A DNA stretch of 64,000 bases from Dehalococcoidia bacterium. GTDB lineage: Bacteria; Chloroflexota; Dehalococcoidia; Tepidiformales; Tepidiformaceae. How positions within the stretch are numbered: the first letter of the stretch is position 1; each line of letters begins with the position of its first letter. The translations under genes and the position numbers were made by a program. The notes below the pieces were generated by a model. That model was not told the origin of the DNA and ran no database searches. It was given only the letters and a program-made list of their open reading frames with translations. Below, piece by piece: positions 1 through 8,974 of the stretch. Where the stretch lies: NCBI GenBank assembly GCA_009839725.1, contig VXPF01000117.1, positions 62,001 to 126,000 on the forward strand, given 5' to 3'.

Positions 1-191
1 TAGTTCCTCTCCGCGAGGATGCCTTCGACGTAGGTCCTGAAGGCCCACTTGAAGGGCGTGAAGTCCATGTCCTGGAACATCAGGTCTGCGTTCCGGCGGG
101 TGATCTCGCGCTCGTCGCCGCAGCGCCTGCAGCAGAGGCTGGTAACAGGCTCCTTCATGATGGGCCAGACGTGCTTGCATGACTTCGCCAT
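1..191 (-). CDS. small Cys-rich (zinc-ribbon-like) protein, C-terminus cut by window edge
   Basis: Hand translation from ATG at 191 (minus): MAKSCKHVWPIMKEPVTSLCCRRCGDEREITRRNADLMFQDMDFTPFKWAFRTYVEGILAERN...; GGGAGG SD just upstream; open to the window edge. Confidence 0.6.
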   Translation of the reverse strand, partial: MAKSCKHVWPIMKEPVTSLCCRRCGDEREITRRNADLMFQDMDFTPFKWAFRTYVEGILAERN

Positions 192-225
192 CGCATACCT
201 CCCTGTCATCGCTAGGATACCGACA

Positions 226-247
226 GGGCCCCGCGTGTGCGGGGCCC
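226..247 (-). terminator. rho-independent-like hairpin downstream of tmRNA
   Basis: Perfect 9-bp stem GGGCCCCGC-GTGT-GCGGGGCCC just 3' of tmRNA; no strong U tract. Confidence 0.5.
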
Positions 248-260
248 CGTTCGTTGGCGT

Positions 261-626
261 TGGTGGAGACGCGGGAGAATCGAACTCCCGGTCCAGCCAG
301 GGTCTGCTCCGGATTGTCCTACAGGCTTTCCCACCAGTTGGGATCTCGTTCCGCCGCTCCGCAGGTGGGGGCCGAGGACGGTGGAACCAGCCGATGAATC
401 TTAGGTGAGCCGTATCGGCGTCAACTCACAGCGCCCCAACTTCTATGGCGCCTCACCGCGCTCCGTTGGGGAGGGAGCCATCGGTGAAACGTCTCACGGG
501 CTAAGCCGCGAGAGCGAGTTCGCGATCTTCGGCGCTTACTCAGATGGCCGCCTGTTTAACGAGGGTGACAGCCAACCTCGGCCTGCTACCCGGTTACGTT
601 CCCTCCTGTCGATACCTTTCGTCCCC
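261..626 (-). ncRNA. ssrA: transfer-messenger RNA (tmRNA)
   Basis: Minus strand starts GGGGACGAAAGGTATCGACAGGAGG and ends GGGAGTTCGATTCTCCCGCGTCTCCACCA (tRNA-like domain, GGGGAC/GTCTCC acceptor pairing). Tag ORF ends ...ELALAA-TAG (501..503). smpB is adjacent. Confidence 0.95.
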
Positions 627-684
627 AGTGATGGATCCAGCGTAGCACAGGCGATTCGCCGCACAAGGCGGCCGCGGCACGGGT

Positions 685-1143
685 CTAGACGGAGTGGCGG
701 AGGGCGCGGGCCACCTGGCGGCCTTCCTCGCGCTCGCGGATCTTGCGTCTCTTGTCATAACGCTTGATGCCGCGAGCCACGCCCAGCTCGACCTTGGCCA
801 TGCCCCGCTTCAGGTGCAGGTTGAGCGGCACGAGCGTGAGACCGCGCTCGTCGAGGGCGGTGCGGATGCGGCGCAGCTCCTTCCGGTGGAGCAGGAGCTT
901 GCGATCGCGGCGCGCCTCGTGGGGGGAGTAGCCGGCGTTGTGGTAGGGGGCGATGTAGGCGTCGAGGAGCCAGGCCTCGTTATCGCGGATGCGTCCGTAG
1001 GCGCCCTGGATATCGACCTTGCCCAGCCGGATCGACTTGATCTCGGAGCCGGTCAGCGCGAGGCCGGCCTCGTAGGTCTCGAGGATCTCGTAGTCGCGAC
1101 TCGCGCGGCGGTTCCTGGCGACGATCGCCTGTCCAGCGGGCAT
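685..1143 (-). CDS. smpB: SsrA-binding protein SmpB
   Basis: 152 aa; NRRASRDYEILETYEAGLALTGSEIKSIR...GKVDIQGAY; C-terminal KRYDKRRKIRERE; adjacent to tmRNA. Confidence 0.96.
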   Translation of the reverse strand: MPAGQAIVARNRRASRDYEILETYEAGLALTGSEIKSIRLGKVDIQGAYGRIRDNEAWLLDAYIAPYHNAGYSPHEARRDRKLLLHRKELRRIRTALDERGLTLVPLNLHLKRGMAKVELGVARGIKRYDKRRKIREREEGRQVARALRHSV

Positions 1144-1188
1144 GGACCCAGTCTCGCACGCGCCGGGGTCGGGCCCAACCTCGCGGGG

Positions 1189-2685
1189 CTACTCCTCGTC
1201 CTGCGGTTCCTGAGCGTGCGGATCCTCGCGCTCGATGACGTTGGGGCGGTCGATCTCTTCCTCCTCGCCGTCCTCCGCGCGCTCGGGCGGGGGCGGGGGC
1301 TCGATGCCGCGGAGGACATCGATGGCGGCGAAGAGCTGGAGGTCGCCGAAGTCGATGTAGTCGTCGCCCGTGAGGGGAATCTCGTAGTCGGGGGCGATCC
1401 CGAGTCCCTCGATGACCTGGCCGTTGGGGCGGAGCCAGCGGCCAATCGTGACATAAAGCGCACCGCAGCCCTCGGGCGCGCCGCACTTGCGGAGCGGGTG
1501 GAGCTGGTTGACGGTGCCCTTGCCGAAGGAGCGCGTCCCAACGATAGAAGCGCGGCCGTTATCGACGAGGGCGGCGGAGAGCACCTCGGAACCGCTGGCG
1601 CTGGCCTCGTCCTGGATGATGACGATGGGCACGGAGATCGCGATGCCGCCGGGGGTCGCGCCGAAGGTCTGGGTCTCGCCGTCCGCGTCGATCTCGATGA
1701 GGATGACGCCATCGTCGAGGAACTCGTCCGTCACCTGGACCGTCTGGCGGAGCAGGCCGCCGGGGTTGGCCCGCACGTCGAGGATGAGGCCCATGTAGCG
1801 GCCGCTATCGGCTTCGGCGAGGGCAGAGGTGAGCTCACCGGGCGTCTCCGAGTGGAACTGCGCGATGTTCACGTACAGGATGTCGGTCACGAGGTTGCCA
1901 TCACGGTCGACCAGGTCGGACCCTGTCTCGCCAGGGACGGCCTCGAGTCGCGGCTCGGTGAAGACGCTCTGGATGAGGATCTCGTCACGGACGATCGTGA
2001 TGTCCTCGACCTCGGGGGGCGGGCCGCCTGTGGCGAGGTCGGTGTGCTGGACCGTCAGGGTGACCTCGGTGCCGCGCGGACCACGGATGCGCTGCACGGC
2101 CTGCGAGCTCGTCCACCCCTCCGTGGACTCGCCATCGACGGCGAGGACGATGTCGCCGGCGCGGATGCCGGCCGCCTCCGCGGGCGATCCGCGGAAGGGC
2201 GCGACGATCTGGATGAAGCCGTCGCGGTCGGTGACGCTGGCGCCGATGCCCTGGTAGGTGGACTCGATGCCGCCAACGCCAAGGGCGGCGTCGCTAGGGC
2301 TGATGTACTCGGTGTAGGGGTCGTTGAGGGAGTCGATGGCGCCCCGGATGGCGGCATCGCGGAACGAACGCTCGTCGAGGATTTCCTTGTCGACGAACTC
2401 GTCCTCGAGAACCTCGTAGATCTCCTCGAGGAGGGACGATGCCTCGGCAAGCTCGGATCGCACGTCGGAGGACGTGTCCGCGCCGGAGGGCTCGCCCTGG
2501 GTCGCAGCGGGGTCGCTCACGGGAGCCACGATCTCGGGTGCATCGTCGCTCGTGAGGTCGCTTACCCCGTAGCCGAGACCGAACATAAGCAAGAGGCCGG
2601 CGACGGCGAGGAGCGCAAACGCGAAACCGCGGACGGCGCCTGAGCCGCGCGACGGGGTTGCAGGAGGTTCTGGAGCGATCTCCAT
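1189..2685 (-). CDS. ctpA: S41 family C-terminal processing peptidase
   Basis: 498 aa; N-terminal TM, PDZ (GIGASVTDRDGFIQIVAPFRGSPAEAAGIRAGDIVLAVDGES), catalytic IIQDEASASGSEVLSAALVDNGRASIVGTRSFGKGTV. Confidence 0.93.
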   Translation of the reverse strand: MEIAPEPPATPSRGSGAVRGFAFALLAVAGLLLMFGLGYGVSDLTSDDAPEIVAPVSDPAATQGEPSGADTSSDVRSELAEASSLLEEIYEVLEDEFVDKEILDERSFRDAAIRGAIDSLNDPYTEYISPSDAALGVGGIESTYQGIGASVTDRDGFIQIVAPFRGSPAEAAGIRAGDIVLAVDGESTEGWTSSQAVQRIRGPRGTEVTLTVQHTDLATGGPPPEVEDITIVRDEILIQSVFTEPRLEAVPGETGSDLVDRDGNLVTDILYVNIAQFHSETPGELTSALAEADSGRYMGLILDVRANPGGLLRQTVQVTDEFLDDGVILIEIDADGETQTFGATPGGIAISVPIVIIQDEASASGSEVLSAALVDNGRASIVGTRSFGKGTVNQLHPLRKCGAPEGCGALYVTIGRWLRPNGQVIEGLGIAPDYEIPLTGDDYIDFGDLQLFAAIDVLRGIEPPPPPERAEDGEEEEIDRPNVIEREDPHAQEPQDEE

Positions 2686-2781
2686 CAGGTTCTCCGAGGG
2701 GCCTGGTGAGCCTGCGTTCGAGTGTAGGTGGGGGTGTCGCGGGCGGCAACGCGGAGCATGACCGTCCCTTTTCGGAAGGGA

Positions 2782-3957
2782 CTATGCGGCGGCGGGCGGC
2801 GGCGGGAAGAAGCCGATCCCGCCGTCGCCGATCCGCTCGATGGGAGCGCCACGCTCGGGCCGCCAGTGGAGCAGCGCATCGCGGGAACCATCGCGGAAGG
2901 CGGCGGCGGGGGAGTCCGTGAGAAGGCGCCCTCCGCCGAGGAACGCGCTCCCATCGGGCGCCCAGAGACGGTGGGAGCGGCCGTATTGATCGAAGAAGCC
3001 GGCGATGGTCTGGTAGTCGGGGGAGGGGACGAAGGGCGCGCTCGCGCCGAGGAACTCCCCCGACGCCAGGCGCGCGTGCAGGGAGACGGACCCGTCGCCG
3101 GTGGCGGAGGGGACGATGAAGGCGAGCTTCTCGCCCGTGGGGTCCCAGAGGACGCTGGAGAAAGGACGGCGCAGCAGCAGCTCCGGCCGGCCGCCGGCGC
3201 CGAGGTCGATCGTCCAGAGCTCGTCGAAGGCGCCGGACGCGGGACGGGTGGTGACGGCGACGGAGAGGGTTCGCGTGCCGGGGCGGAAGGCGAGGGCGAC
3301 GCCGCCGGGGAACTCGCCCACGGCCTCGGTCACGTCCCCGGAGCCCGCCGCCACGCGCACGATGACGCCATCACCGCTGCCATCGGGGGTGGCGAAGGCG
3401 AGGAAGTGGCCGTCGTCGCTGAAGGCGGGGGTTCGGAAGCCACGCGCGTCGGCGGAGATGGGACGGGAGGCGCGGGCCTCGGCGAGTTCGAGCACGGAGA
3501 GGTTGACGCCGGCGTGGACGGCCAGCCGCCCACCGTCGGGCGACCAGGCGAGGAAGAGGGGCGCGCCCGTCTGGATGGGGTCGGCGATGAGGGGGCCGTC
3601 GGCCTCGCTCAGGAAGAGGGTGAGGCCGGCGCGCCCCTGGGCCACGAGGGCCAGCCGGTCACCCGTGGGCGACCAGAGCGCGTAGTGGGGCACGTTCGGC
3701 GCGATGACGGCTTCTCCACCCAGGGGGCTCTCGAAGAGCGAGCGGAGGTGGTTTCCCTCGAGGTCGAGCATCTCCACGGCACTGCGCTGCTGCTTCCCCT
3801 CCCGGACGACGACGGAGAGCGCGATGGCCTCGTGACCGGGCCGCCACGTCGGCCAGTAACCGGCACGGGCGAGGGGCGATACGCGCCAGCCATCCTCGTC
3901 GGGGCGGAGGAGGGTGACGGCCTTTCCCGGCTCGGCGGTGAGGATTGGGGCGGTCAC
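2782..3957 (-). CDS. TolB/WD40-like beta-propeller protein
   Basis: 391 aa with repeated WSPDG/WSPTGD/WDPTGEK/WAPDGS blades. Confidence 0.7.
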   Translation of the reverse strand: MTAPILTAEPGKAVTLLRPDEDGWRVSPLARAGYWPTWRPGHEAIALSVVVREGKQQRSAVEMLDLEGNHLRSLFESPLGGEAVIAPNVPHYALWSPTGDRLALVAQGRAGLTLFLSEADGPLIADPIQTGAPLFLAWSPDGGRLAVHAGVNLSVLELAEARASRPISADARGFRTPAFSDDGHFLAFATPDGSGDGVIVRVAAGSGDVTEAVGEFPGGVALAFRPGTRTLSVAVTTRPASGAFDELWTIDLGAGGRPELLLRRPFSSVLWDPTGEKLAFIVPSATGDGSVSLHARLASGEFLGASAPFVPSPDYQTIAGFFDQYGRSHRLWAPDGSAFLGGGRLLTDSPAAAFRDGSRDALLHWRPERGAPIERIGDGGIGFFPPPPAAA

Positions 3958-4105
3958 GCGCCGATTGTAGGGGATGGGGCGTCCCGGTCAGCCCCGGGAG
4001 GGGGTGGTCAGGGGATCGGATATGAACTTCGCACTATTCCAGTTATGTGGGGGAAAGGGGCGATCTGGGGGGCAATTGGGCCCGAAACGGCCCGCCACCG
4101 GGACA

Positions 4106-4546
4106 CTACGCCCTCTCCAGGGGATCGCGCGTTCGCAACTCGGGGAAGAGGGAAAAGTCGCGGTCTCGGGTGAGCAATGCCTCCACGCCGTGGGCCACGC
4201 AGATGGCCGCGATGCGCGCGTCGTGCACAACTCCGCCCGTCACGCGAGGTCGGCGAGCAAGGCGCTCCAGCGTCGCAAGGAACCCGTCGGTCTCCCCGAT
4301 CAGGCGGGCGACCGGAGATGCAGCCCAGGCCGAGAGTTGTTCCCACGCCTGGTCGGCGCTCGACTGGTTACCGCTCCAGAGTCGACGGTTGGTAGCCACG
4401 CTCAGGAACTCGTAGCAGCACGGCCAGGGAATTGCCCAGGGGGTGTCTCCTTCGGCGAGCGCGTGGAGGAGAGAGGCTGCCGCGTTGTGCTCCCGTGATT
4501 CGCGGCGATGGGCGTAGACGAGGATGTTTGTGTCCACGGCGATCAA
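4106..4546 (-). CDS. vapC: PIN-domain toxin, VapC family
   Basis: MIAVDTNILVYAHRRESREHNAA... typical PIN N-terminus and C-terminal LLTRDRDF; TTG start overlaps the antitoxin stop (TTGA). Confidence 0.85.
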   Translation of the reverse strand: MIAVDTNILVYAHRRESREHNAAASLLHALAEGDTPWAIPWPCCYEFLSVATNRRLWSGNQSSADQAWEQLSAWAASPVARLIGETDGFLATLERLARRPRVTGGVVHDARIAAICVAHGVEALLTRDRDFSLFPELRTRDPLERA

Positions 4547-4791
4547 TTTGGCTCGTCCTCGCCGTAGATTATGTCGCGCAATTCCTGCCAGGAGTAGGCC
4601 TCGAGGGGATCCACATCGGCGAGGTCTCCGACACTCCGGTCAGGCAATCGATAGGGGACATCACGAGGTGGGACGGAGAGCACCTGCCGGAGGCCCTCCT
4701 CGACGACCGATCTCAGGGAGCGGCCCGTGTTCCGCGCGTGCCGCTTCGCTCGCACCAGTAGTTCGTCCTGAATGTCGAGCGTGGTCTTCAT
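4543..4791 (-). CDS. vapB: VapB-like antitoxin
   Basis: MKTTLDIQDELLVRAKRHARNTGRSLRSVVEEGLRQ... ribbon-helix-helix; overlaps the vapC start. Confidence 0.82.
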   Translation of the reverse strand: MKTTLDIQDELLVRAKRHARNTGRSLRSVVEEGLRQVLSVPPRDVPYRLPDRSVGDLADVDPLEAYSWQELRDIIYGEDEPN

Positions 4792-4976
4792 GCACCCATA
4801 GTACCCATATTCCCAAGGCTGGCATACCCATATCCCTCCGTCCTGCCGAGCACCAGAGGTCGCACAGCGGCCAGCCACCCTGACACCGCCCGCCCAGCCA
4901 CTCTCCCCGAACCTTTACCTTCCGCCCTGCCCCCTTGACCTAGGCTAGGATCACAGACCACCGCAGGAGAGATGCC

Positions 4977-5639
4977 ATGCGCGTCCTGGTAGTTGAAGAC
5001 GAAGAGTCCCTCGCTTCTGCGCTTGACCGTGGGCTCACAAAGCTTGGGTATGCGGTCGATGTCGCCTACGACGGAGCGGAAGCGCTCGACAAGGCGGGAG
5101 GCACGCCCTACGACGTGGTGTGCCTGGACCTGAACCTGCCCCGCGTCGACGGGATCGAGGTGTGCCGGCGGCTGCGGGCGGAGCGCTTCGATGGCGGGAT
5201 CATTATGTTGACCGCACGCAGCGGTATCAAGGAGCGCGTGGAGGGGCTGGACGAGGGCGCCGACGACTACCTCGTGAAGCCGTTCGCCTTCAGCGAACTG
5301 GCCGCCCGCATCCGCGCCGTCACGCGGCGGGAGGGGACGCCGCTCGACCCGGTGCTCTCGACCCGGGGCCTGGAGCTCGACCCGAACACGAACATGGTGC
5401 GGCGGGAAGGCGTCTCCATCCACCTGACGCCCAAGGAGTTCGAGCTGCTCTACTACCTCGCCAGACACGAGGGACGGGCGATTCCCCAGGAAGAGCTCAT
5501 CGAGCGCATCTGGGACGAGCGCATGAATCCGTTCACGCAGACCGTGAAGGTCCACATGAACAACCTCCGCCGCAAGCTGAACGACGGCTTCGAGGAGGCC
5601 ATGATCACCACCATCCGGGGGAAGGGTTACGTCCTTTAG
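4977..5639 (+). CDS. OmpR/PhoB-family DNA-binding response regulator
   Basis: MRVLVVEDEESLASALDRGL...DVVCLDLNLPRVDGIEV...VKPFAFSELAARI plus winged-helix C-terminus ending TIRGKGYVL. Confidence 0.95.
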   Translation: MRVLVVEDEESLASALDRGLTKLGYAVDVAYDGAEALDKAGGTPYDVVCLDLNLPRVDGIEVCRRLRAERFDGGIIMLTARSGIKERVEGLDEGADDYLVKPFAFSELAARIRAVTRREGTPLDPVLSTRGLELDPNTNMVRREGVSIHLTPKEFELLYYLARHEGRAIPQEELIERIWDERMNPFTQTVKVHMNNLRRKLNDGFEEAMITTIRGKGYVL

Positions 5640-5646
5640 GCCGCAG

Positions 5647-6873
5647 CTGCCGCCGGTAGTCCGGACCGTCCGCTTCCGGCTGACGGTCTGGTATTCCACG
5701 CTCCTGCTCATCCTCGGGCTCGCCTTCATCCTCTTCCTGAACGTCGCCGCGCGTCTCGACGAACCGGACGACCAGGCGGTCATGGAGGAGATGGGGCTCG
5801 ACCGGGCCGAGTGGCAGGAAGACGGCATCAACACGAACGAGCCGGCCGCGGCCGTGAACGACATGACGCCCGCCCAGCTCGTGGAGGAGGCGGGGGATGA
5901 GTTCCAGTCGGAGAACCTTGACCGGCTGCGGACGTGGTCGATCGTGGCGGGCTTCGGGCTGGCGATTATCTCGGGATTCGGGGGCTTCGCGCTGTCCGGC
6001 ATCATCCTGCGGCCGATGCGGGACATCACGGAGGTGGCCTCCGAGATCAGCGCGACGAACCTCTCGCAGCGGATCAACCACCAGGGGCCGGACGACGAGC
6101 TGAAACAGCTGGCGGACACGTTCGACTCGATGATCGACCGCATCGAACGGGGCTTCGAAGCGCAACGGCGTTTCGTCCAGGACGCCTCGCACGAGCTGCG
6201 CACGCCGCTCGCCGCCATCCGCACGAACATCGAGGTCGCGGAGATGGCGAGCGAGGCCGAACAGGAGGAGCAGCGAGCGCTGCTCGAGACCGTGAAGGGC
6301 CAAACGGAGCGCCTGACGCGGCTCTCCGAGGACCTCCTGCTGCTGACCGCCCCGCAGGCAGCGCTGCCCCTGGAGACGGTGAATCCGGGGGAGCTCGTGT
6401 CGATGGCGCTGGAGGAGCTGGCGCCGCTCGCGGAGCGGGCCGACGTGACCCTCGCCGCCAACACACAGGGCTCCTGCGAGGCGGTGGCGAGCACGGACCT
6501 GCTCTATCGCTGCGTGCTCAACCTGGTCGACAACGCCGTGAAGCACACCGGCGAGGGGACGGTGGTAACGGTGGAGGTGGCGTGCGGGGCCGAGACCGTC
6601 TCGATTGGGGTGCAGGACACCGGACCCGGCATCCCGCCCGAAGATGTCGCGCACGTGTTCGAGCGGTTCTACCGGGTGGATCGAAGCCGCGTGCGGGGCA
6701 GGGGCGGCTCGGGGCTGGGGCTTGCGATCGTGCGGGAGCTGATGGACTCGATGGGGGGATCGGTGGAGGTGGAGTCGACGCCCGGGCAGGGCGCGAGGTT
6801 CACGCTCCGGCTGCCGCGCGCGCAGGCCGAGAACGGAGCCGGGCCCATTCGACAGGGAATCTCGCCGCCTTAA
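5647..6873 (+). CDS. sensor histidine kinase (two TM, HAMP, HisKA, HATPase); start uncertain
   Basis: DASHELRTPLAAIRTNIEV, NLVDNAVKHT, DTGPGIPPED, GSGLGLAIV. In-frame upstream codons give PQLPPVVRTVRFRLTVWYSTLLLILGLAFILFLN (TM1). No ATG/GTG/TTG before 5782; CTG at 5647 used provisionally. Confidence 0.85.
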   Translation: MPPVVRTVRFRLTVWYSTLLLILGLAFILFLNVAARLDEPDDQAVMEEMGLDRAEWQEDGINTNEPAAAVNDMTPAQLVEEAGDEFQSENLDRLRTWSIVAGFGLAIISGFGGFALSGIILRPMRDITEVASEISATNLSQRINHQGPDDELKQLADTFDSMIDRIERGFEAQRRFVQDASHELRTPLAAIRTNIEVAEMASEAEQEEQRALLETVKGQTERLTRLSEDLLLLTAPQAALPLETVNPGELVSMALEELAPLAERADVTLAANTQGSCEAVASTDLLYRCVLNLVDNAVKHTGEGTVVTVEVACGAETVSIGVQDTGPGIPPEDVAHVFERFYRVDRSRVRGRGGSGLGLAIVRELMDSMGGSVEVESTPGQGARFTLRLPRAQAENGAGPIRQGISPP

Positions 6874-6880
6874 CCATTCC

Positions 6881-6909
6881 TTGACCTTTTGGTCCCGGCT
6901 CGCGTATAT
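6881..6909 (+). promoter_or_regulatory. sigma70-like promoter upstream of dxs
   Basis: TTGACC (6881..6886), 17-nt spacer, GTATAT (6904..6909). Confidence 0.5.
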
Positions 6910-7009
6910 GTCGCGAACGGACCGGGTCGGGGGGCGCCCGTAAGCCCCCTCACTGCGGGAGAACGCCGCAGCCGTTTGACTCACTACAAGGAACCCAAGG
7001 AGGCTTCCT

Positions 7010-8950
7010 ATGGGACCTTTGCTTGAAACGATTAACTCGCCCGCGGACCTGCGTGATCTCACGCCCGACGAGCTCGAGCAGCTCGCCACCGAGATCCGCG
7101 ATGAGCTCGTCAGTACCATCCAGGGCATTGGCGGCGGCGGGCACCTCGCCTCGAACCTGGGCGTCGTCGAGCTGACGCTGGCGCTGCACCGCCAGTTCGA
7201 CTCGCCGAAGGACCGCATTCTCTGGGACGTGAGCCACCAGGTGTACGTCCACAAGATGATGACCGGACGCCGCGAGCAGATGGGCTCGATCCGGCAGTAC
7301 GAGGGGCTTTCAGGCTTCGCCGACCGGAACGAGAGCCCGCACGACCTCTTCGGCGCCGGCCACGCGGGAACCTCGATCTCGGCGGCGACGGGCATGGCGG
7401 CCGCGCGCGACCTGCGCGGCGAGGACCATCACGTGATCGCCGTCATCGGCGACGGCGCGATGACGGCGGGCATGGCCTTCGAGGGCCTGAACCACGCGGG
7501 ACACCTGGGCACGAACCTGATCGTGATCCTGAACGACAACTCCATGTCGATCTCGCCCAACGTGGGCGCGCTCAGCCGCAACGTGAACAAGCTGCGTATC
7601 GAGCCCCACTACCGGCGCGTGAAGCAGGAGATCGAGGGCCGCATCGACGGCCTCGTGGAGCAGTTCCCCATCGGGCGGAACCTGGCGAGGGACGTCTGGC
7701 AGGGCGCACAGCGCGTGCAATCGAGCATGCGCGACCTGATCGTGCCGGCGAGCTTCTGGGAGCAGTTCGGCTTCGACTACTACGGGCCCATCGACGGACA
7801 CAACCTGGGTGAACTGGAGGCGACGCTCTCGGCGGTGAAGCAGGTGAAGGGCAAGCCCGTGCTGCTCCACATCCTCACGAACAAGGGCCACGGCATTCCC
7901 GAGGCGGCCGCCGACCCCGTGAAGAGCCACAGCGGCACGTTCTGGCTGAAGAAGCCGGCCGCGCCCGACGCCCCCAAGGCCCCACCCACCTACAGCCAGG
8001 TGTTCGCGCAGGCCGTGGACGAGCTGATCGAGCAGGACCCGCGCGTGGTCGCCATCACCGCCGCCATGCTCGAGGGCACCGGTCTGGCGGCGACCCAGAA
8101 GGCGCACCCGGAGCGCGTCTTCGACGTGGGCATTGCCGAGCAGCACGGGGTCACGTTCGCTGCGGGCCTGGCGACGCAGGGCATGCGACCCATCGCGGCC
8201 ATCTACTCAACATTCCTGCAGCGCGGCTTCGACTCGATCGTGCACGACATCGTGGTGCAGAAGCTGCCGGTCATCTTCGCGCTGGACCGCGCCGGTTTCG
8301 TCGGGGACGACGGCAAGACGCACCAGGGCTTCATCGACACCTCCTACATGCGCTGCCTGCCGAACATGGTGGTGAGCGCGCCCAAGGACGAGGCCGAGCT
8401 TCGCGACCTGCTCTACACGGCCGTCGCGCACGACATGCCGTTCTCGGTGCGGTACCCGCGGGGCGCAGGCCCCGGGGCGCCGACGGACCAGCCGATGAAG
8501 AAGATCCCGATCGGCCAGTCCGAGACGCTGCGAGAGGGCCGCGACATCACGCTCATCGGCTACGGGGCGTCCGTGATCGAGTGCGTGAAGGCGGGCGACC
8601 TGCTGGCGCTGGAGGGCATCGAGGCGCGGGTCATCAACTCGCGTTTCGCGAAGCCGCTCGACGAGGACGCGATCCTGGCGGCGGCCCGCGAGACGGGCGG
8701 CATCATCACGGCCGAGGAGAACGTGCGGGCGGGAGGCTTCGGCGAGGCCGTGCTGGCGCTTCTCGCCGACAACGGCGTGCCCGAGTCTCTCCTCCTGAAC
8801 CTGACGATGCCGGACGACATCGTCGACCACGGACCGCAGAAGGTGTACCGAAACGTGTACGACCTCGACGGAGAGGGCATCGCCCGCCGAGCGATGGAGG
8901 TCCTGAAGGACCGCCGCCCCGAGCGCAAGGAGAGCCTTGCGACCGCCTGA
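7010..8950 (+). CDS. dxs: 1-deoxy-D-xylulose-5-phosphate synthase
   Basis: 646 aa; GGHLASNLGVVELTLALH, IVILNDNSMSISPNVGA, FDVGIAEQHGVTFAAGLA; AAGGAGG SD. Confidence 0.97.
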   Translation: MGPLLETINSPADLRDLTPDELEQLATEIRDELVSTIQGIGGGGHLASNLGVVELTLALHRQFDSPKDRILWDVSHQVYVHKMMTGRREQMGSIRQYEGLSGFADRNESPHDLFGAGHAGTSISAATGMAAARDLRGEDHHVIAVIGDGAMTAGMAFEGLNHAGHLGTNLIVILNDNSMSISPNVGALSRNVNKLRIEPHYRRVKQEIEGRIDGLVEQFPIGRNLARDVWQGAQRVQSSMRDLIVPASFWEQFGFDYYGPIDGHNLGELEATLSAVKQVKGKPVLLHILTNKGHGIPEAAADPVKSHSGTFWLKKPAAPDAPKAPPTYSQVFAQAVDELIEQDPRVVAITAAMLEGTGLAATQKAHPERVFDVGIAEQHGVTFAAGLATQGMRPIAAIYSTFLQRGFDSIVHDIVVQKLPVIFALDRAGFVGDDGKTHQGFIDTSYMRCLPNMVVSAPKDEAELRDLLYTAVAHDMPFSVRYPRGAGPGAPTDQPMKKIPIGQSETLREGRDITLIGYGASVIECVKAGDLLALEGIEARVINSRFAKPLDEDAILAAARETGGIITAEENVRAGGFGEAVLALLADNGVPESLLLNLTMPDDIVDHGPQKVYRNVYDLDGEGIARRAMEVLKDRRPERKESLATA

Positions 8951-8974
8951 GCAACGAAGGGGGGAGCAGGCCGT

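Noticed and set aside
694-2643. 649-aa plus-strand ORF
   Set aside because: Antisense shadow of smpB/ctpA in GC-rich DNA; low-complexity Asp/Gly/Leu/Val composition, no family features.
5605-7395. 596-aa minus ORF over histidine kinase
   Set aside because: Arg/Pro/His-rich shadow ORF; the plus strand carries full HK motifs.
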